This document shows, one piece after another, positions 1 through 8,483 of a stretch of 61,120 nt of DNA. Below the pieces are notes generated by a model. It searched no databases and was not told the origin of the DNA. It worked only from the letters and a program-made list of their open reading frames with translations. The first letter of the stretch is position 1, and each line of letters begins with the position of its first letter. The translations under genes were made by a program, and so were the position numbers. The DNA is from Flammeovirgaceae bacterium. GTDB taxonomy: Bacteria; Bacteroidota; Bacteroidia; Cytophagales; Cyclobacteriaceae. Where the stretch lies: positions 1 to 61,120 of the forward strand of contig JAIYCV010000045.1 of assembly GCA_027487845.1 (NCBI GenBank). Direction: 5' to 3'.

Positions 1-294
1 AGCCTAATTGGTGTTCAAGAGCCTGATGAGGGCTATCAGACGCCACCTACAAATGCTGTAAGTGAGGCTTCTTTAAAGAAAAAAGTAGAAGAGGTAAATA
101 ATCTTATCGAGCGGCTCAATAAAGTAGGCTCAAGCCTATCAAAAACCGCGCAAGAGGCCGCAAACATTAACGTTTACATAAATATGGTAGTAGACCTAAA
201 AGTCCAGCTAAAAGAAAAGGAGGGGTTAATCCACACGCTTCAAGAGCAATTAACCAAGTGCCAGCAATCCAAGCACCTGCACCCCTCAAAATAG
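1..294 (+). CDS. 3' end of an unknown coiled-coil protein (partial)
   Basis: Frame 1 is open from the window edge to a TAG at 292-294 and gives 97 residues with no start in view. The residues are rich in K, E, Q, N and L with heptad-like spacing (for example KKKVEEVNNLIERL and VDLKVQLKEKEGLIHTLQEQL split over two stretches), which suggests a coiled coil. I recognise no family. It ends 119 nt before a T9SS gene that seems to lack its 5' end, so it may belong to an inserted or rearranged segment; that is inference from position only. Confidence 0.55.
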   Translation, partial: SLIGVQEPDEGYQTPPTNAVSEASLKKKVEEVNNLIERLNKVGSSLSKTAQEAANINVYINMVVDLKVQLKEKEGLIHTLQEQLTKCQQSKHLHPSK

Positions 295-318
295 AACGCA
301 AATAGAACCAATTAGAAC
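292..318. repeat. Three helically phased TAGAAC repeats
   Basis: TAGAAC occurs at 292-297, 303-308 and 313-318, spaced 11 and 10 nt, so all three copies face one side of the helix. The first copy contains the stop codon of the partial gene. Such phasing is typical of protein-binding iterons, but no partner protein is visible here. Confidence 0.4.
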
Positions 319-413
319 GTTTTGTTTTTAGCCACTTTCAAAAAACCGCCAACCTGGTCAAAAAACGCACTTTTTATATTGTATTATGTATCGTTTAGTT
401 TTTACCCCCTTAG

Positions 414-3400
414 TTGGCTCCGAGAGACACCGTTGTTAGCCGAGGGGCTGATCTTCAGATAAAATCCTTCTCTTATAGTGGTTCGCTGTTAAAGATTGTG
501 TTCTCTGTAAAGTCAGCTAACAGCAGAGACAGAATTATTATTTCAGGATTGCAAGTAAAAGCGCTTAACGAAGCCGCTTCTGGTGCAATCGTAAGATTGG
601 GTGGAAATGGGCTGGAAGCGATCGGTGATTTGAAACCACTGGCCACGCTGGGTGTAACGTCAATACCAAAGGTAGATTTTGATGTAGTTGATTTGTCGAC
701 CGGAACAAAATTCGTAGGTGTTATTTCGAATGCCCAGGAGAAAGTAAACTTAAAAGGTAAGTTTGACATTAGGAATCCAGGAGAAAATAAGTTTAGTGGA
801 AAAGGTGTATTTGGAGATGAGTTCTTTACGGATGTGGCTGGATTAGGCGAGAGTGAATTGACATTAACTCACATCAATCAATTTGGCTGTGTATCTGCCA
901 ATACAAAGCGTATTACCGTATATGACAAAACAAACGCAATTAATGGATTAGATATAGTTTATAATACTAACCAATGGCCGGGCGCGAAAATAAAAAGGAA
1001 CGGAAAAGGAGCTAATTATCTTTTAGATGAGCTAAAAATTGTAATGCCAACTTCCGATGAGAACCCCTATTCTGTAACTGTCGGTAACTCTTTTAAAAAG
1101 GAGAAAGACGGATCTTTTACATTCGACCCCAGATTTATAGTTTTTGACCAAAGCAAAGTAGACAATGCCAAGACTCAAACGGGAGATAGGTTATTCTACC
1201 CCGAAGGAGGCAAATTAGTCGACTTAGTTTTTGAAGGGAAATATTTAAATCTAACCACAGGAATCCAAGATGTGTTCGTACAAACGGTGAAATTGTACTT
1301 TCCTCCCAAACCTTTGATTACAGGATTGCAATCAGTATATTGTGAAGATATAGGTTTAGTTTCGTTGGCTGGTTTCCCTCAGCCAAGAGATGGAGTTTCG
1401 ACTGGCTTTTTTAGGGTAAATGCGCAAACTAATTTCTTCACGTTGGCAGATGAGCTTAACGGCAAGGGGTCTATTGACGTTAGTCGCATTGCGGCCAACA
1501 AATCATTGGGTTATCAAGAGTATTCGGTGAGTTATATCTATAAAATACTTGCAACCGGTGGAACTGATACAACCACACAAATTATAAAAGTTGCACCTAA
1601 GCCATTGGTAACCCTAACCACCAGCATGGCGTGTGTTACTCAGCCAGTTAATTTTGCTGGAAAAGCAACAATCGATGCTTCCGATAAAATCGCCTATTAT
1701 GATTGGGATTTCGATGACGATCAGGCACCTCCTTCAGAAAGGAAATTGACCAATACGTTGGCAAATGATCCATCTCACACTTTCAAAATCGCCAGAACAT
1801 ACAATGTCACCTTCACGGCAATGTCAAACTCTGGCTGTAAATCACTTCCTGCGAAGCAAGCGTCTGTGAAGGTGGGAGATATTCCTACGGCAAATTTCTC
1901 CATTAGCGGAGTTTCTCTCAAAGACCCTGTAAAGTTCAGCAGCAGTTCTTTTACGGTAAACGATGTTATCGCATCAGAGAGTTGGGATTTTGGGGATGGC
2001 CTGAGTCCTACTAATAATGGCCTCGGAAGAGAGATTGCGCACACTTATAGCAAGGAGGGGATTTATACCGCAAAACTCTCTGTGACAGGTGCGATTGGGT
2101 GTGTTAGTTCAAAGACAATCAAATTGGCTGTATTAAAAGACGAAAAAATAGAGAATTCAAATTACAGCGAAGACTTTGAGGGCTACGCTGGTGGCTGGAT
2201 GGTTTTTGAGCCAACCAAGTCATCATGGACTAGGTTAAAGTCAACCGTTGGTGGAAGCAAGAACTCTTCATTTATTTGGAAGACAGACAGTATTGGAGAT
2301 GGAAATGGTACTTATAAGACAAAAGAGGTTTCTTATCTATACTCGCCTGCTTTTGATTTTATTAGTTTACGAAGGCCCATGATATCATTCAAAAGTTTTG
2401 TCAATTTTGAAAGCGAAGATGGGGTCGTTCTTGAATACTCTACCGATGATAGAAATATTTCTGATAATGATAAGAAATGGTCGACCTTGGGCAGGTACAG
2501 CCAGAACACACCTTCGGGAATCAATTGGTATACAGCGGAGGCTCTTCTTTCGAGGCCAGGAAAACAGCTTGCCAATGATTATGGATGGTCTTCCCAAGGC
2601 AGATCAATTTGGCAAGAATCTCGCCACTCGTTGGCAGAGGTAGATAGCACCACTCGAAAGAAGGTTGTATTTAGATTTGCGTTAGCAAGCGTAAACAAGC
2701 CTGCAGCCAAGGGCTTTGCGTTTGACGATATAAAAATTGGAAGCCGAACTCGAACTGTTTTACTTGAGAATTTTGCCAATTCAGGTAACACAGCCGCCTC
2801 CGAGAAGCAGCAGAGTGATTTTATTAAAGACAATCTGATCAAAGCAGGCTTAGATGTTGCTAAAATAAACTACCACACCAGTTTCCCTGGATCAGATCCG
2901 TTTAACTTGGCCAACGCATCAGATCAGGGAGCTCGGGCACTTTTTTATGACGTTACAAAAACGCCAATCATGCGCCTGGATGGGTTAAATCGTGCGTCAG
3001 ATAAAAATCAGGAAAGTCCATTTTCAACGTGGAGTAATCAGTTGAATTTAAGGGCACTTGAATTGGCAAAAGCAGATGTTCAGGTAACTGCAGTTACTGG
3101 CAAAGACGGATCAATAAATGTTTCAGCGGTAATCACAGCAATAGACAGCACACTAGATGCAAATTCAATCGTTCACATTGCGATCCTAGAACGAACAGTT
3201 GCATTGGCTCAGCTAACCGCAGTTAACAAAGCGATGATAAAGTCAGGTGAAGTTGATTTCGAGTATGTATTAAAGAAGATGTTACCGACCGCGGCAGGAA
3301 CAAAACTCACAAAAGCACTAGCGGTAGGGCAGAGCGAGAAAATAGGTCCCTACGAGTGGTTAGCTGATCCGGCATTACTTTATTTGCCTAAAGACGATTT

Positions 3401-3761
3401 GGCCGCGGTTGTTTTTGTTCAAAATGGGGTTACGAAAGAGGTACAGCAAGCGGCTTTAATCTTGAATATTAAGGATCCAGAACCTATTACTGGCCTTGAA
3501 GATGTAACTGAAAGCGAGGTTGCTGTTTTCCCTAATCCTTCAGACAAAGAAGTCACCATTCAACTGCCAAGAGTTACGTTAAATCGAGTAAATATTGAAA
3601 TAAGAGATCAAATGGGAAGATTGGTTATGACCGACTTAATTGGTGAAGGCAAATTCAGCAGTACCATAAATACCCAAGAATTGCCTAGTGGGCTTTATTT
3701 TGTAAAGTTAGGATCGGCTGATCAATCGATTATTAAAAAGATACTGATTGTTCATGAATAA
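414..3761 (+). CDS. PKD-domain surface protein with T9SS sorting domain, probably 5'-truncated
   Basis: A 1115-residue reading frame. Two PKD-like domains lie at about 398-488 and 489-572 (WDFDDD and WDFGDG motifs), followed by a jelly-roll-like region at about 580-780, a thioredoxin/Omp28-like segment from about 783, and a C-terminal T9SS type A domain at about 1035-1115 (VAVFPNPSDKEVTI start, GLYFVKL end). It is therefore expected to be exported and attached to, or released from, the cell surface. The frame opens with TTG directly after an in-frame TAG at 411-413, and no signal peptide is encoded, although T9SS cargo always needs one. The protein seems to begin inside a beta domain. The likely explanation is loss of the 5' part by rearrangement or frameshift; the surviving gene may not be functional. 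Confidence 0.8.
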   Translation: MAPRDTVVSRGADLQIKSFSYSGSLLKIVFSVKSANSRDRIIISGLQVKALNEAASGAIVRLGGNGLEAIGDLKPLATLGVTSIPKVDFDVVDLSTGTKFVGVISNAQEKVNLKGKFDIRNPGENKFSGKGVFGDEFFTDVAGLGESELTLTHINQFGCVSANTKRITVYDKTNAINGLDIVYNTNQWPGAKIKRNGKGANYLLDELKIVMPTSDENPYSVTVGNSFKKEKDGSFTFDPRFIVFDQSKVDNAKTQTGDRLFYPEGGKLVDLVFEGKYLNLTTGIQDVFVQTVKLYFPPKPLITGLQSVYCEDIGLVSLAGFPQPRDGVSTGFFRVNAQTNFFTLADELNGKGSIDVSRIAANKSLGYQEYSVSYIYKILATGGTDTTTQIIKVAPKPLVTLTTSMACVTQPVNFAGKATIDASDKIAYYDWDFDDDQAPPSERKLTNTLANDPSHTFKIARTYNVTFTAMSNSGCKSLPAKQASVKVGDIPTANFSISGVSLKDPVKFSSSSFTVNDVIASESWDFGDGLSPTNNGLGREIAHTYSKEGIYTAKLSVTGAIGCVSSKTIKLAVLKDEKIENSNYSEDFEGYAGGWMVFEPTKSSWTRLKSTVGGSKNSSFIWKTDSIGDGNGTYKTKEVSYLYSPAFDFISLRRPMISFKSFVNFESEDGVVLEYSTDDRNISDNDKKWSTLGRYSQNTPSGINWYTAEALLSRPGKQLANDYGWSSQGRSIWQESRHSLAEVDSTTRKKVVFRFALASVNKPAAKGFAFDDIKIGSRTRTVLLENFANSGNTAASEKQQSDFIKDNLIKAGLDVAKINYHTSFPGSDPFNLANASDQGARALFYDVTKTPIMRLDGLNRASDKNQESPFSTWSNQLNLRALELAKADVQVTAVTGKDGSINVSAVITAIDSTLDANSIVHIAILERTVALAQLTAVNKAMIKSGEVDFEYVLKKMLPTAAGTKLTKALAVGQSEKIGPYEWLADPALLYLPKDDLAAVVFVQNGVTKEVQQAALILNIKDPEPITGLEDVTESEVAVFPNPSDKEVTIQLPRVTLNRVNIEIRDQMGRLVMTDLIGEGKFSSTINTQELPSGLYFVKLGSADQSIIKKILIVHE

Positions 3762-3792
3762 GCGTGTAGATCGGAACAGTGTACATTTTCCA

Positions 3793-3823
3793 TTTGCTTA
3801 ATTCCATGTAAATGATAGATTTG
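3793..3823 (+). promoter_or_regulatory. Bacteroidota-type promoter for the solute-binding protein gene
   Basis: TTTG at 3793-3796 is followed after 19 nt by TAGATTTG at 3816-3823. This matches the Bacteroidota housekeeping consensus TTTG-N19-21-TAnnTTTG exactly. The predicted transcript would start near 3830, about 15 nt before the GTG start at 3845. Confidence 0.65.
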
Positions 3824-3844
3824 CGATAGTTTAAAATTATACGT

Positions 3845-4678
3845 GTGAAAACAATATCGATAGCCTGTTTACTTATTTCTTACAGTCTTACAGGATTTAG
3901 TCAGAAGCTTCAGGGCGATACCTGGGCCAAAATTAAAGCGCAAGGTAAGGGAACTCTTACCATGGTCTATTACGAACAGCCAGGACTTATTTACGAATCG
4001 AATGGGCAAATAAAAGGCGTGTGTGAAGATGTAATCGAAGACTTCGTAGCCTATGTGAAGAAGAAATACAACAAAGAGATCAAATTAAACTATGCTGCGA
4101 AAGAGCCTGTGTTTTCTAATTTTCTTAAGACGATTCAGAGCACGAATGATATTTTAGGGGTAACTAATGTTACGGTAACAGACGAACGGAAAAAGATTTT
4201 GAAATTCACTCCAAGTTTCATGAGCAACCCGGTAGTGATGATTACGCACAAAGATGCACCGCTAATTTCGAGCGTTAATGAGATCACCACCAAACTCGCT
4301 GGCTATTCTGCCGAGATGATTTCGGGAAGCACACATACAAAGCATATTGACAAGATCAAGAAAGAAGTAGCTCCTAATCTTTCTGTAACCTATGGCCCAT
4401 CAGGGTCAGAAATCATTAAGAAAATTACTACAAACCCAAAGGTGTTTACCATCTTAGATCTTACCGAATACATTGATGCAGCGCGAAAGCAACTGCCAGT
4501 GAAGCGTCAAAATATTTCTTTTGGAGCCTCTGAACAATTGGCGTTTATAATGTCAAAAGGAAGCGATTGGGATGAAATCTGGAATGAATTTCTTACCGAA
4601 GATTATCGTAGAAGCGTGAAGTACCGCAAGAATATTGCAGAAAACTTGGGGGCAAATTTTTTGAACTTAGTTAAGTAA
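3845..4678 (+). CDS. Periplasmic solute-binding protein, SBP family 3
   Basis: 277 residues beginning with GTG. A clear signal peptide (MKTISIACLLISYSLTGFSQ) is followed by a type II periplasmic binding fold: a GVCEDVIEDFV segment near 60, the VTVTDERKKILKFTPSFMSNP hinge-like segment typical of polar amino-acid binding proteins near 110-130, and a second lobe with SGSTH. Family members bind amino acids or similar small ligands for ABC transporters, or act as sensors. No permease or ATPase gene is adjacent, so it may act with remote partners or as a stand-alone binding protein. It converges on the arginine genes with a 4-nt gap to the next stop codon. The ligand is not predictable from sequence. 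Confidence 0.75.
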   Translation: MKTISIACLLISYSLTGFSQKLQGDTWAKIKAQGKGTLTMVYYEQPGLIYESNGQIKGVCEDVIEDFVAYVKKKYNKEIKLNYAAKEPVFSNFLKTIQSTNDILGVTNVTVTDERKKILKFTPSFMSNPVVMITHKDAPLISSVNEITTKLAGYSAEMISGSTHTKHIDKIKKEVAPNLSVTYGPSGSEIIKKITTNPKVFTILDLTEYIDAARKQLPVKRQNISFGASEQLAFIMSKGSDWDEIWNEFLTEDYRRSVKYRKNIAENLGANFLNLVK

Positions 4679-4682
4679 ATCG

Positions 4683-5591
4683 TTACTTTAATTCTAAGAA
4701 TACCTCGGCTATCATACAGCGAGCACTTCCACCTCCGTTACGCTCTATCGTGTCAAGCGAAGAGTGAATAATGGAGTTATATTTTTCGATGGACTGCCTT
4801 TGAGTCGAAGTAAGTGAAGAGAATGCCTGCGATGACATCACTAAAAATTTTTTCCCCTCTTTATTATTCACTTGTAGCATATTACCAGCAAATTGATTCA
4901 TTTGATCGAAACTGATTTCAATAATTTCCTTTTGGGAGTTGGATATGCTTTTTCTCACTCGTTCTCGTTCGGCTGGGTTGTTGATGGAGTCAAGGCAGAT
5001 CACGACAAAATGATCCGCAACGCACATCATGACATTGGTATGGTAAATCTCTTTACCTTGCGTATCCACCGCAGTAAAAGATTCAATTGAGAAGTTGCTC
5101 TCCGTGCTAAACCTAGCCAATGCTTTTAGCGTAGTGCGAGGTGACAGGCAAGCATAAGCTATTTTCGAATCTCTATCCAGCACCATGCTGCCAGTGCCTT
5201 CTAAAAACGCATGTTGATTTTCAAGATCAGACAAATCATTGATAGAATTAACCACAAACTTATTTTTGATGGCCTCTACCACATGCACCTTCCTTTCTTG
5301 CCGCCTGTTTAAGGCAAACATCGGGTACAAAAAAAGCGAGCCATCGCTATGGAATGAAATCCAATTATTAGGAAAAATGGAATCAGGTGTATAAGGGTTT
5401 GGAGTGTCGTTGATAACCGTTACATCCACTCCATGCTGTTGCAGCTTGTAAATAAAAGAGTCGAATTCCAACAAGGCTTTTTCTTGAGCATCAAGATCCT
5501 GCTGAGCTTGAAACGAGTTATTTCCTGCCGTTTCTGTATTAAATGAAAAGTTAACCGGGCGAATCATCAAAAGATTGGACGTAGTTTGCAT
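4683..5591 (-). CDS. ctlX: CtlX-like citrulline hydrolase (amidinotransferase fold)
   Basis: 302 residues of the guanidine-group-modifying superfamily, in the branch that includes citrulline utilisation hydrolase CtlX. Visible motifs are FPNNWISFH and YPMFALNRRQER near 75-100, LEGTGSMVLDR near 130, the HTNVMM histidine segment near 185, and the terminal GGGSARCMIAEVF with the predicted nucleophile Cys292. Known CtlX enzymes convert citrulline to ornithine with release of ammonia and carbon dioxide. It starts 6 nt after the arginine deiminase stop, so the pair is surely cotranscribed and would take arginine to ornithine without ornithine carbamoyltransferase. A dimethylargininase-like activity is the main alternative. 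Confidence 0.75.
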   Translation of the reverse strand: MQTTSNLLMIRPVNFSFNTETAGNNSFQAQQDLDAQEKALLEFDSFIYKLQQHGVDVTVINDTPNPYTPDSIFPNNWISFHSDGSLFLYPMFALNRRQERKVHVVEAIKNKFVVNSINDLSDLENQHAFLEGTGSMVLDRDSKIAYACLSPRTTLKALARFSTESNFSIESFTAVDTQGKEIYHTNVMMCVADHFVVICLDSINNPAERERVRKSISNSQKEIIEISFDQMNQFAGNMLQVNNKEGKKFLVMSSQAFSSLTSTQRQSIEKYNSIIHSSLDTIERNGGGSARCMIAEVFLELK

Positions 5592-5597
5592 AAAAAA

Positions 5598-7082
5598 TTA
5601 ATTTAACTCATCTCTTAAAATAGGCATACTCATACAATGGAAACCACCACGGGCGCGCGATAACTCCGCTGATGGCATGGTAATTATTGTATCCTGAATT
5701 GTTTTAACATCAATTACATTATTCTCTACTTGGTCAATAAAATCGTGGGCGTGAATTACCGTAAACCCATTCTCTTTAAAGGCGTCCAGCGTTTTATCAT
5801 TTCTATCATAGCCTAGTACAACACCTTCTTTCAGTGCCAATAGATTGCATGAATCGGTCCATTGTTCACGCGCATCATAAGGGAAAATATTATTGCCAGA
5901 AAAAATAATCTTAACTTTTCCTTTTACTCCCAAATCTACTTGGCTAATGTTTACCAACAAGTCTTCTAGGCTCTCAAAATAGATAGGCCTTTCAAGCGAA
6001 GTTTTTGAAAACTGTATGATCTTTAACTCGTCCTCCTTTTTAGCAGGCTCCAAAATCCGTTGAACAGCATCTTCACCTTCGTGTTTGATGGCCTTGCGCG
6101 AAAAGTTGCCGAGCATTACCCAGGTGTCTCTTTTTACTTGGGTAAATACAGTGTCAATGTGCATATAATCCCTCTTTTTAGGAATTTTCACGATCGTGAT
6201 TTTCGAAACCACATTTTTTGCAAAAAGAGTTGTCACCACCTGATGTGCTGCCTCCATGCTAGTGCGCTCGCTTACACCGACCAATAGATGGTCTTTGCTT
6301 ACCGTCATTACATCGCCACCTTCAAGTGTCACTTTTTTTTCGTCCCCATCTTTTGGTAATAAAAAATGGTGGTTGGTCTCCTTTAATTCGATTATGTTGT
6401 TCTTAAGTCCCTTAAAAAAAGGATGATTGTAAAAAATATATTTTACTAAAAGTGCCTCGCGTGTTCGTGCTTTTTTCGCAGGCTTGTTTAGTAAAACAAA
6501 ATCATTTATAACAACCCCAATGTCTCTCGTAAAAATAAAATTGGGAATAGGGGCAAAAATCATTTGGTCATCGGGCATCATGCCGCTGATGAAAACTTTT
6601 GTTAGATCAATCGGGGACAGGTTAAGCAGATCATGTTGTGTTTCAAAAGTGCAGCCTTCAATAGCACAAGTGGAGGCAACCAGTGTGGATTTTATCGATG
6701 AGTCGTGTAAGATGTCCGTTAACAGTGTTTGCAATTCAATTACTTTGTCGGAATTGAAATAGCCAGGCTTGCCCGGTTTATAGAACTCACGTTTCGCACT
6801 TTCTGCATCAATTTGGTGTGTTTTTCCTTTTACTTTTTCAGGATCGAGAAAAAACAATAATATCTTGATATAGAAATCGTATTCCTTTCTTCGCACCGTA
6901 TCGAGGTGAACAATGTCTTCAAATAGCCAATCCTGCGCCTTAGAGGGTACCACTTTCCCTAAACTGCTATCAGGGCTATGAATAAGTAATCTTTTGAGAG
7001 TACCAACTTCTGATGTAACACTAAAATCTTCCATAAATGGTGTTAAAAATGACAAAACTATATCTTCAAGACGAATACCCAT
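5598..7082 (-). CDS. arcA: Arginine deiminase
   Basis: 494 residues. It hydrolyses arginine to citrulline and ammonia. Family motifs are present: FTRDIGVVIND near 185, VTLEGGDVMTV near 255, MHIDTVFTQV near 310, and the C-terminal GGFHCMSMP carrying nucleophile Cys483. It is longer than classical ArcA (about 410) but matches the longer form seen in Bacteroidota. The annotated ATG lies only a few bases after the terminator of the upstream transporter gene. A second ATG at 7034 (MEDFSVTSEVGTLKR) fits the usual N terminus better, and a -7 box like TAGTTTTG sits between the two, so 7034 may be the true start. It leads the two-gene operon with ctlX. Confidence 0.85.
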   Translation of the reverse strand: MGIRLEDIVLSFLTPFMEDFSVTSEVGTLKRLLIHSPDSSLGKVVPSKAQDWLFEDIVHLDTVRRKEYDFYIKILLFFLDPEKVKGKTHQIDAESAKREFYKPGKPGYFNSDKVIELQTLLTDILHDSSIKSTLVASTCAIEGCTFETQHDLLNLSPIDLTKVFISGMMPDDQMIFAPIPNFIFTRDIGVVINDFVLLNKPAKKARTREALLVKYIFYNHPFFKGLKNNIIELKETNHHFLLPKDGDEKKVTLEGGDVMTVSKDHLLVGVSERTSMEAAHQVVTTLFAKNVVSKITIVKIPKKRDYMHIDTVFTQVKRDTWVMLGNFSRKAIKHEGEDAVQRILEPAKKEDELKIIQFSKTSLERPIYFESLEDLLVNISQVDLGVKGKVKIIFSGNNIFPYDAREQWTDSCNLLALKEGVVLGYDRNDKTLDAFKENGFTVIHAHDFIDQVENNVIDVKTIQDTIITMPSAELSRARGGFHCMSMPILRDELN

Positions 7083-7087
7083 AAAAC

Positions 7088-7118
7088 AAAAAAGGAGTGG
7101 CTCGAGCCACCCTTCTTT
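7088..7118 (-). terminator. Rho-independent terminator of the MFS transporter gene
   Basis: On the minus strand a G+C-rich hairpin (core GTGGCTCGAGCCAC, arms extended by AAGG/CCTT with one bulged T) runs directly into TTTTTTGTTTT. It lies between the transporter stop and the arginine deiminase start and should isolate the two transcripts. Confidence 0.8.
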
Positions 7119-7142
7119 ATAGGGTTTGGTTTGGTTAAAAAA

Positions 7143-8348
7143 CTAGGCTGCCTTTTTAGATTTCATCCAGAAAAGAAGAATGGTAAAAAGGACTATTAAT
7201 ATAGCAGGAAAAGTAATCATGGTTTGTAGCGTGGCCTGCCCCGCAGCAAGTTCCAACGCGTCACCTTCAAGACCCATGGAAGTAGCTTTTGCCCTCGCAC
7301 TATCAATCCAGCCTCCTATGATAGGCTGCCAAATAGAAGTTGAGAACATACCAAAAGCACCGACAATAGACATTCCAATAGCACCGCTAGCTGGTATTTT
7401 TTCAGCTACAAACCCAATCATATTAGGCCAGAAATAGCAAACGCCCATCGCGAAGAAAATGGCAGCTACATACGCCATAGTCCCTGTTTGCGTGCTGAAT
7501 AAAAAAATTCCTATGCTCGCTAAAATAGCTGAGCCAAGAAGCACACCGGTTTGATCAAATTTATGAACAAAGGCGCCACCGAAAAATCTGCCGACAGCCA
7601 TTAAGCCCGTTACTAGAGCTAAAATTACCATCGGCTCGGCTCCACTTTTTGCCATAATAACACCCGTCCATTGTTGAGGACCAAATTCTGAAATCGCTGT
7701 AAGAGTCATACAAATACACATGAAAACAAACAACGGGGAGGCCATCGCTTTAAGATTTTCTGCCATCGAAGCAATCTCTTTTTTAGGCTCTGGAAAAGCC
7801 TGACCATAAAAAAGATAAGCATAAATTAATGTAGGTATAAGAATGATCCAAATCTGGGCTTCCCAGCCCAAATTCAACTTGGTCATGCCTAAGGAAACAA
7901 GGCTTCCCAAAACTATACCGCCTGGAAACCACATATGGAAGCGATTTAAAAGCGTATTCATTTGTTTACCAGTATAGCTGGCGGCAATCATCGGATTGCA
8001 AGCCGCTTCCGTGCAACCATTACCAATTCCGATGAATAAAGTAGAAACAAGTAAGCCCGTATATCCGCCAGAAAAAATCGTGAGGAGAATGCCAATAGTG
8101 TGCGAGAAAAATGCAAACTGCATGATTTTCTTTGGCCCCAATGTCCCATAAAATATGCCGCCCAGTACCATGGCAATTGGGAAACCCAAAAACCACATTT
8201 GGTTTATGAAGCCAAGTTGAGTGGCAGAAAGGTCAAAAGTTCTGCCAAGCTCAGAAAGTATTCCCGCCCTTATACTAAAGGAGAAGGCAGTAGTTATTAG
8301 TGCAAAGCAACTACCATAAAAAAGTCTTTTGCTATTGGGTTGGTTCAT
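7143..8348 (-). CDS. MFS sugar transporter
   Basis: 401 residues with about 12 hydrophobic segments. Typical major-facilitator features are the first loop GTLGPKK after helix 2, IGNGCTEAACNPMIAASY in helix 4 and the acidic/polar residues in the N-terminal half. The protein resembles the sugar:cation symporter groups of Bacteroidota. It is divergent from xylB with a 135-nt shared regulatory region, so xylose or a xylose-containing sugar is the probable substrate; this rests on context, not on binding-site residues. A strong terminator follows. Confidence 0.75.
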   Translation of the reverse strand: MNQPNSKRLFYGSCFALITTAFSFSIRAGILSELGRTFDLSATQLGFINQMWFLGFPIAMVLGGIFYGTLGPKKIMQFAFFSHTIGILLTIFSGGYTGLLVSTLFIGIGNGCTEAACNPMIAASYTGKQMNTLLNRFHMWFPGGIVLGSLVSLGMTKLNLGWEAQIWIILIPTLIYAYLFYGQAFPEPKKEIASMAENLKAMASPLFVFMCICMTLTAISEFGPQQWTGVIMAKSGAEPMVILALVTGLMAVGRFFGGAFVHKFDQTGVLLGSAILASIGIFLFSTQTGTMAYVAAIFFAMGVCYFWPNMIGFVAEKIPASGAIGMSIVGAFGMFSTSIWQPIIGGWIDSARAKATSMGLEGDALELAAGQATLQTMITFPAILIVLFTILLFWMKSKKAA

Positions 8349-8408
8349 CGTATTGGGTTTAGAAATTTGGTTTTCTCGATGCCAAGTTGTGATTAAAAAA
8401 AAACTTCT

Positions 8409-8421
8409 GCAAGCGTTTGAA
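8409..8421. promoter_or_regulatory. Putative operator GCAAGCGTTTGAA upstream of xylB
   Basis: The core CAAGCGTTTG fits the palindrome CAAnCGnTTG, the central-CG form typical of LacI-family operators. It ends 9 nt before the TTTG box of the xylB promoter. A copy identical at 12 of 13 positions lies 8 nt before a TTTG upstream of pckG (23316-23328). Confidence 0.45.
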
Positions 8422-8430
8422 AGAAATCAA

Positions 8431-8463
8431 TTTGCATAACTTCATCTAAAAATGTTATTTTTA
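8431..8463 (+). promoter_or_regulatory. Bacteroidota-type promoter of xylBA
   Basis: TTTG at 8431-8434, a 21-nt spacer, then TATTTTTA at 8456-8463 (one mismatch to TAnnTTTG). The predicted start site near 8470 precedes the xylB ATG at 8484. Confidence 0.55.
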
Positions 8464-8483
8464 GAAAAGTAAATAAGCGTGCT

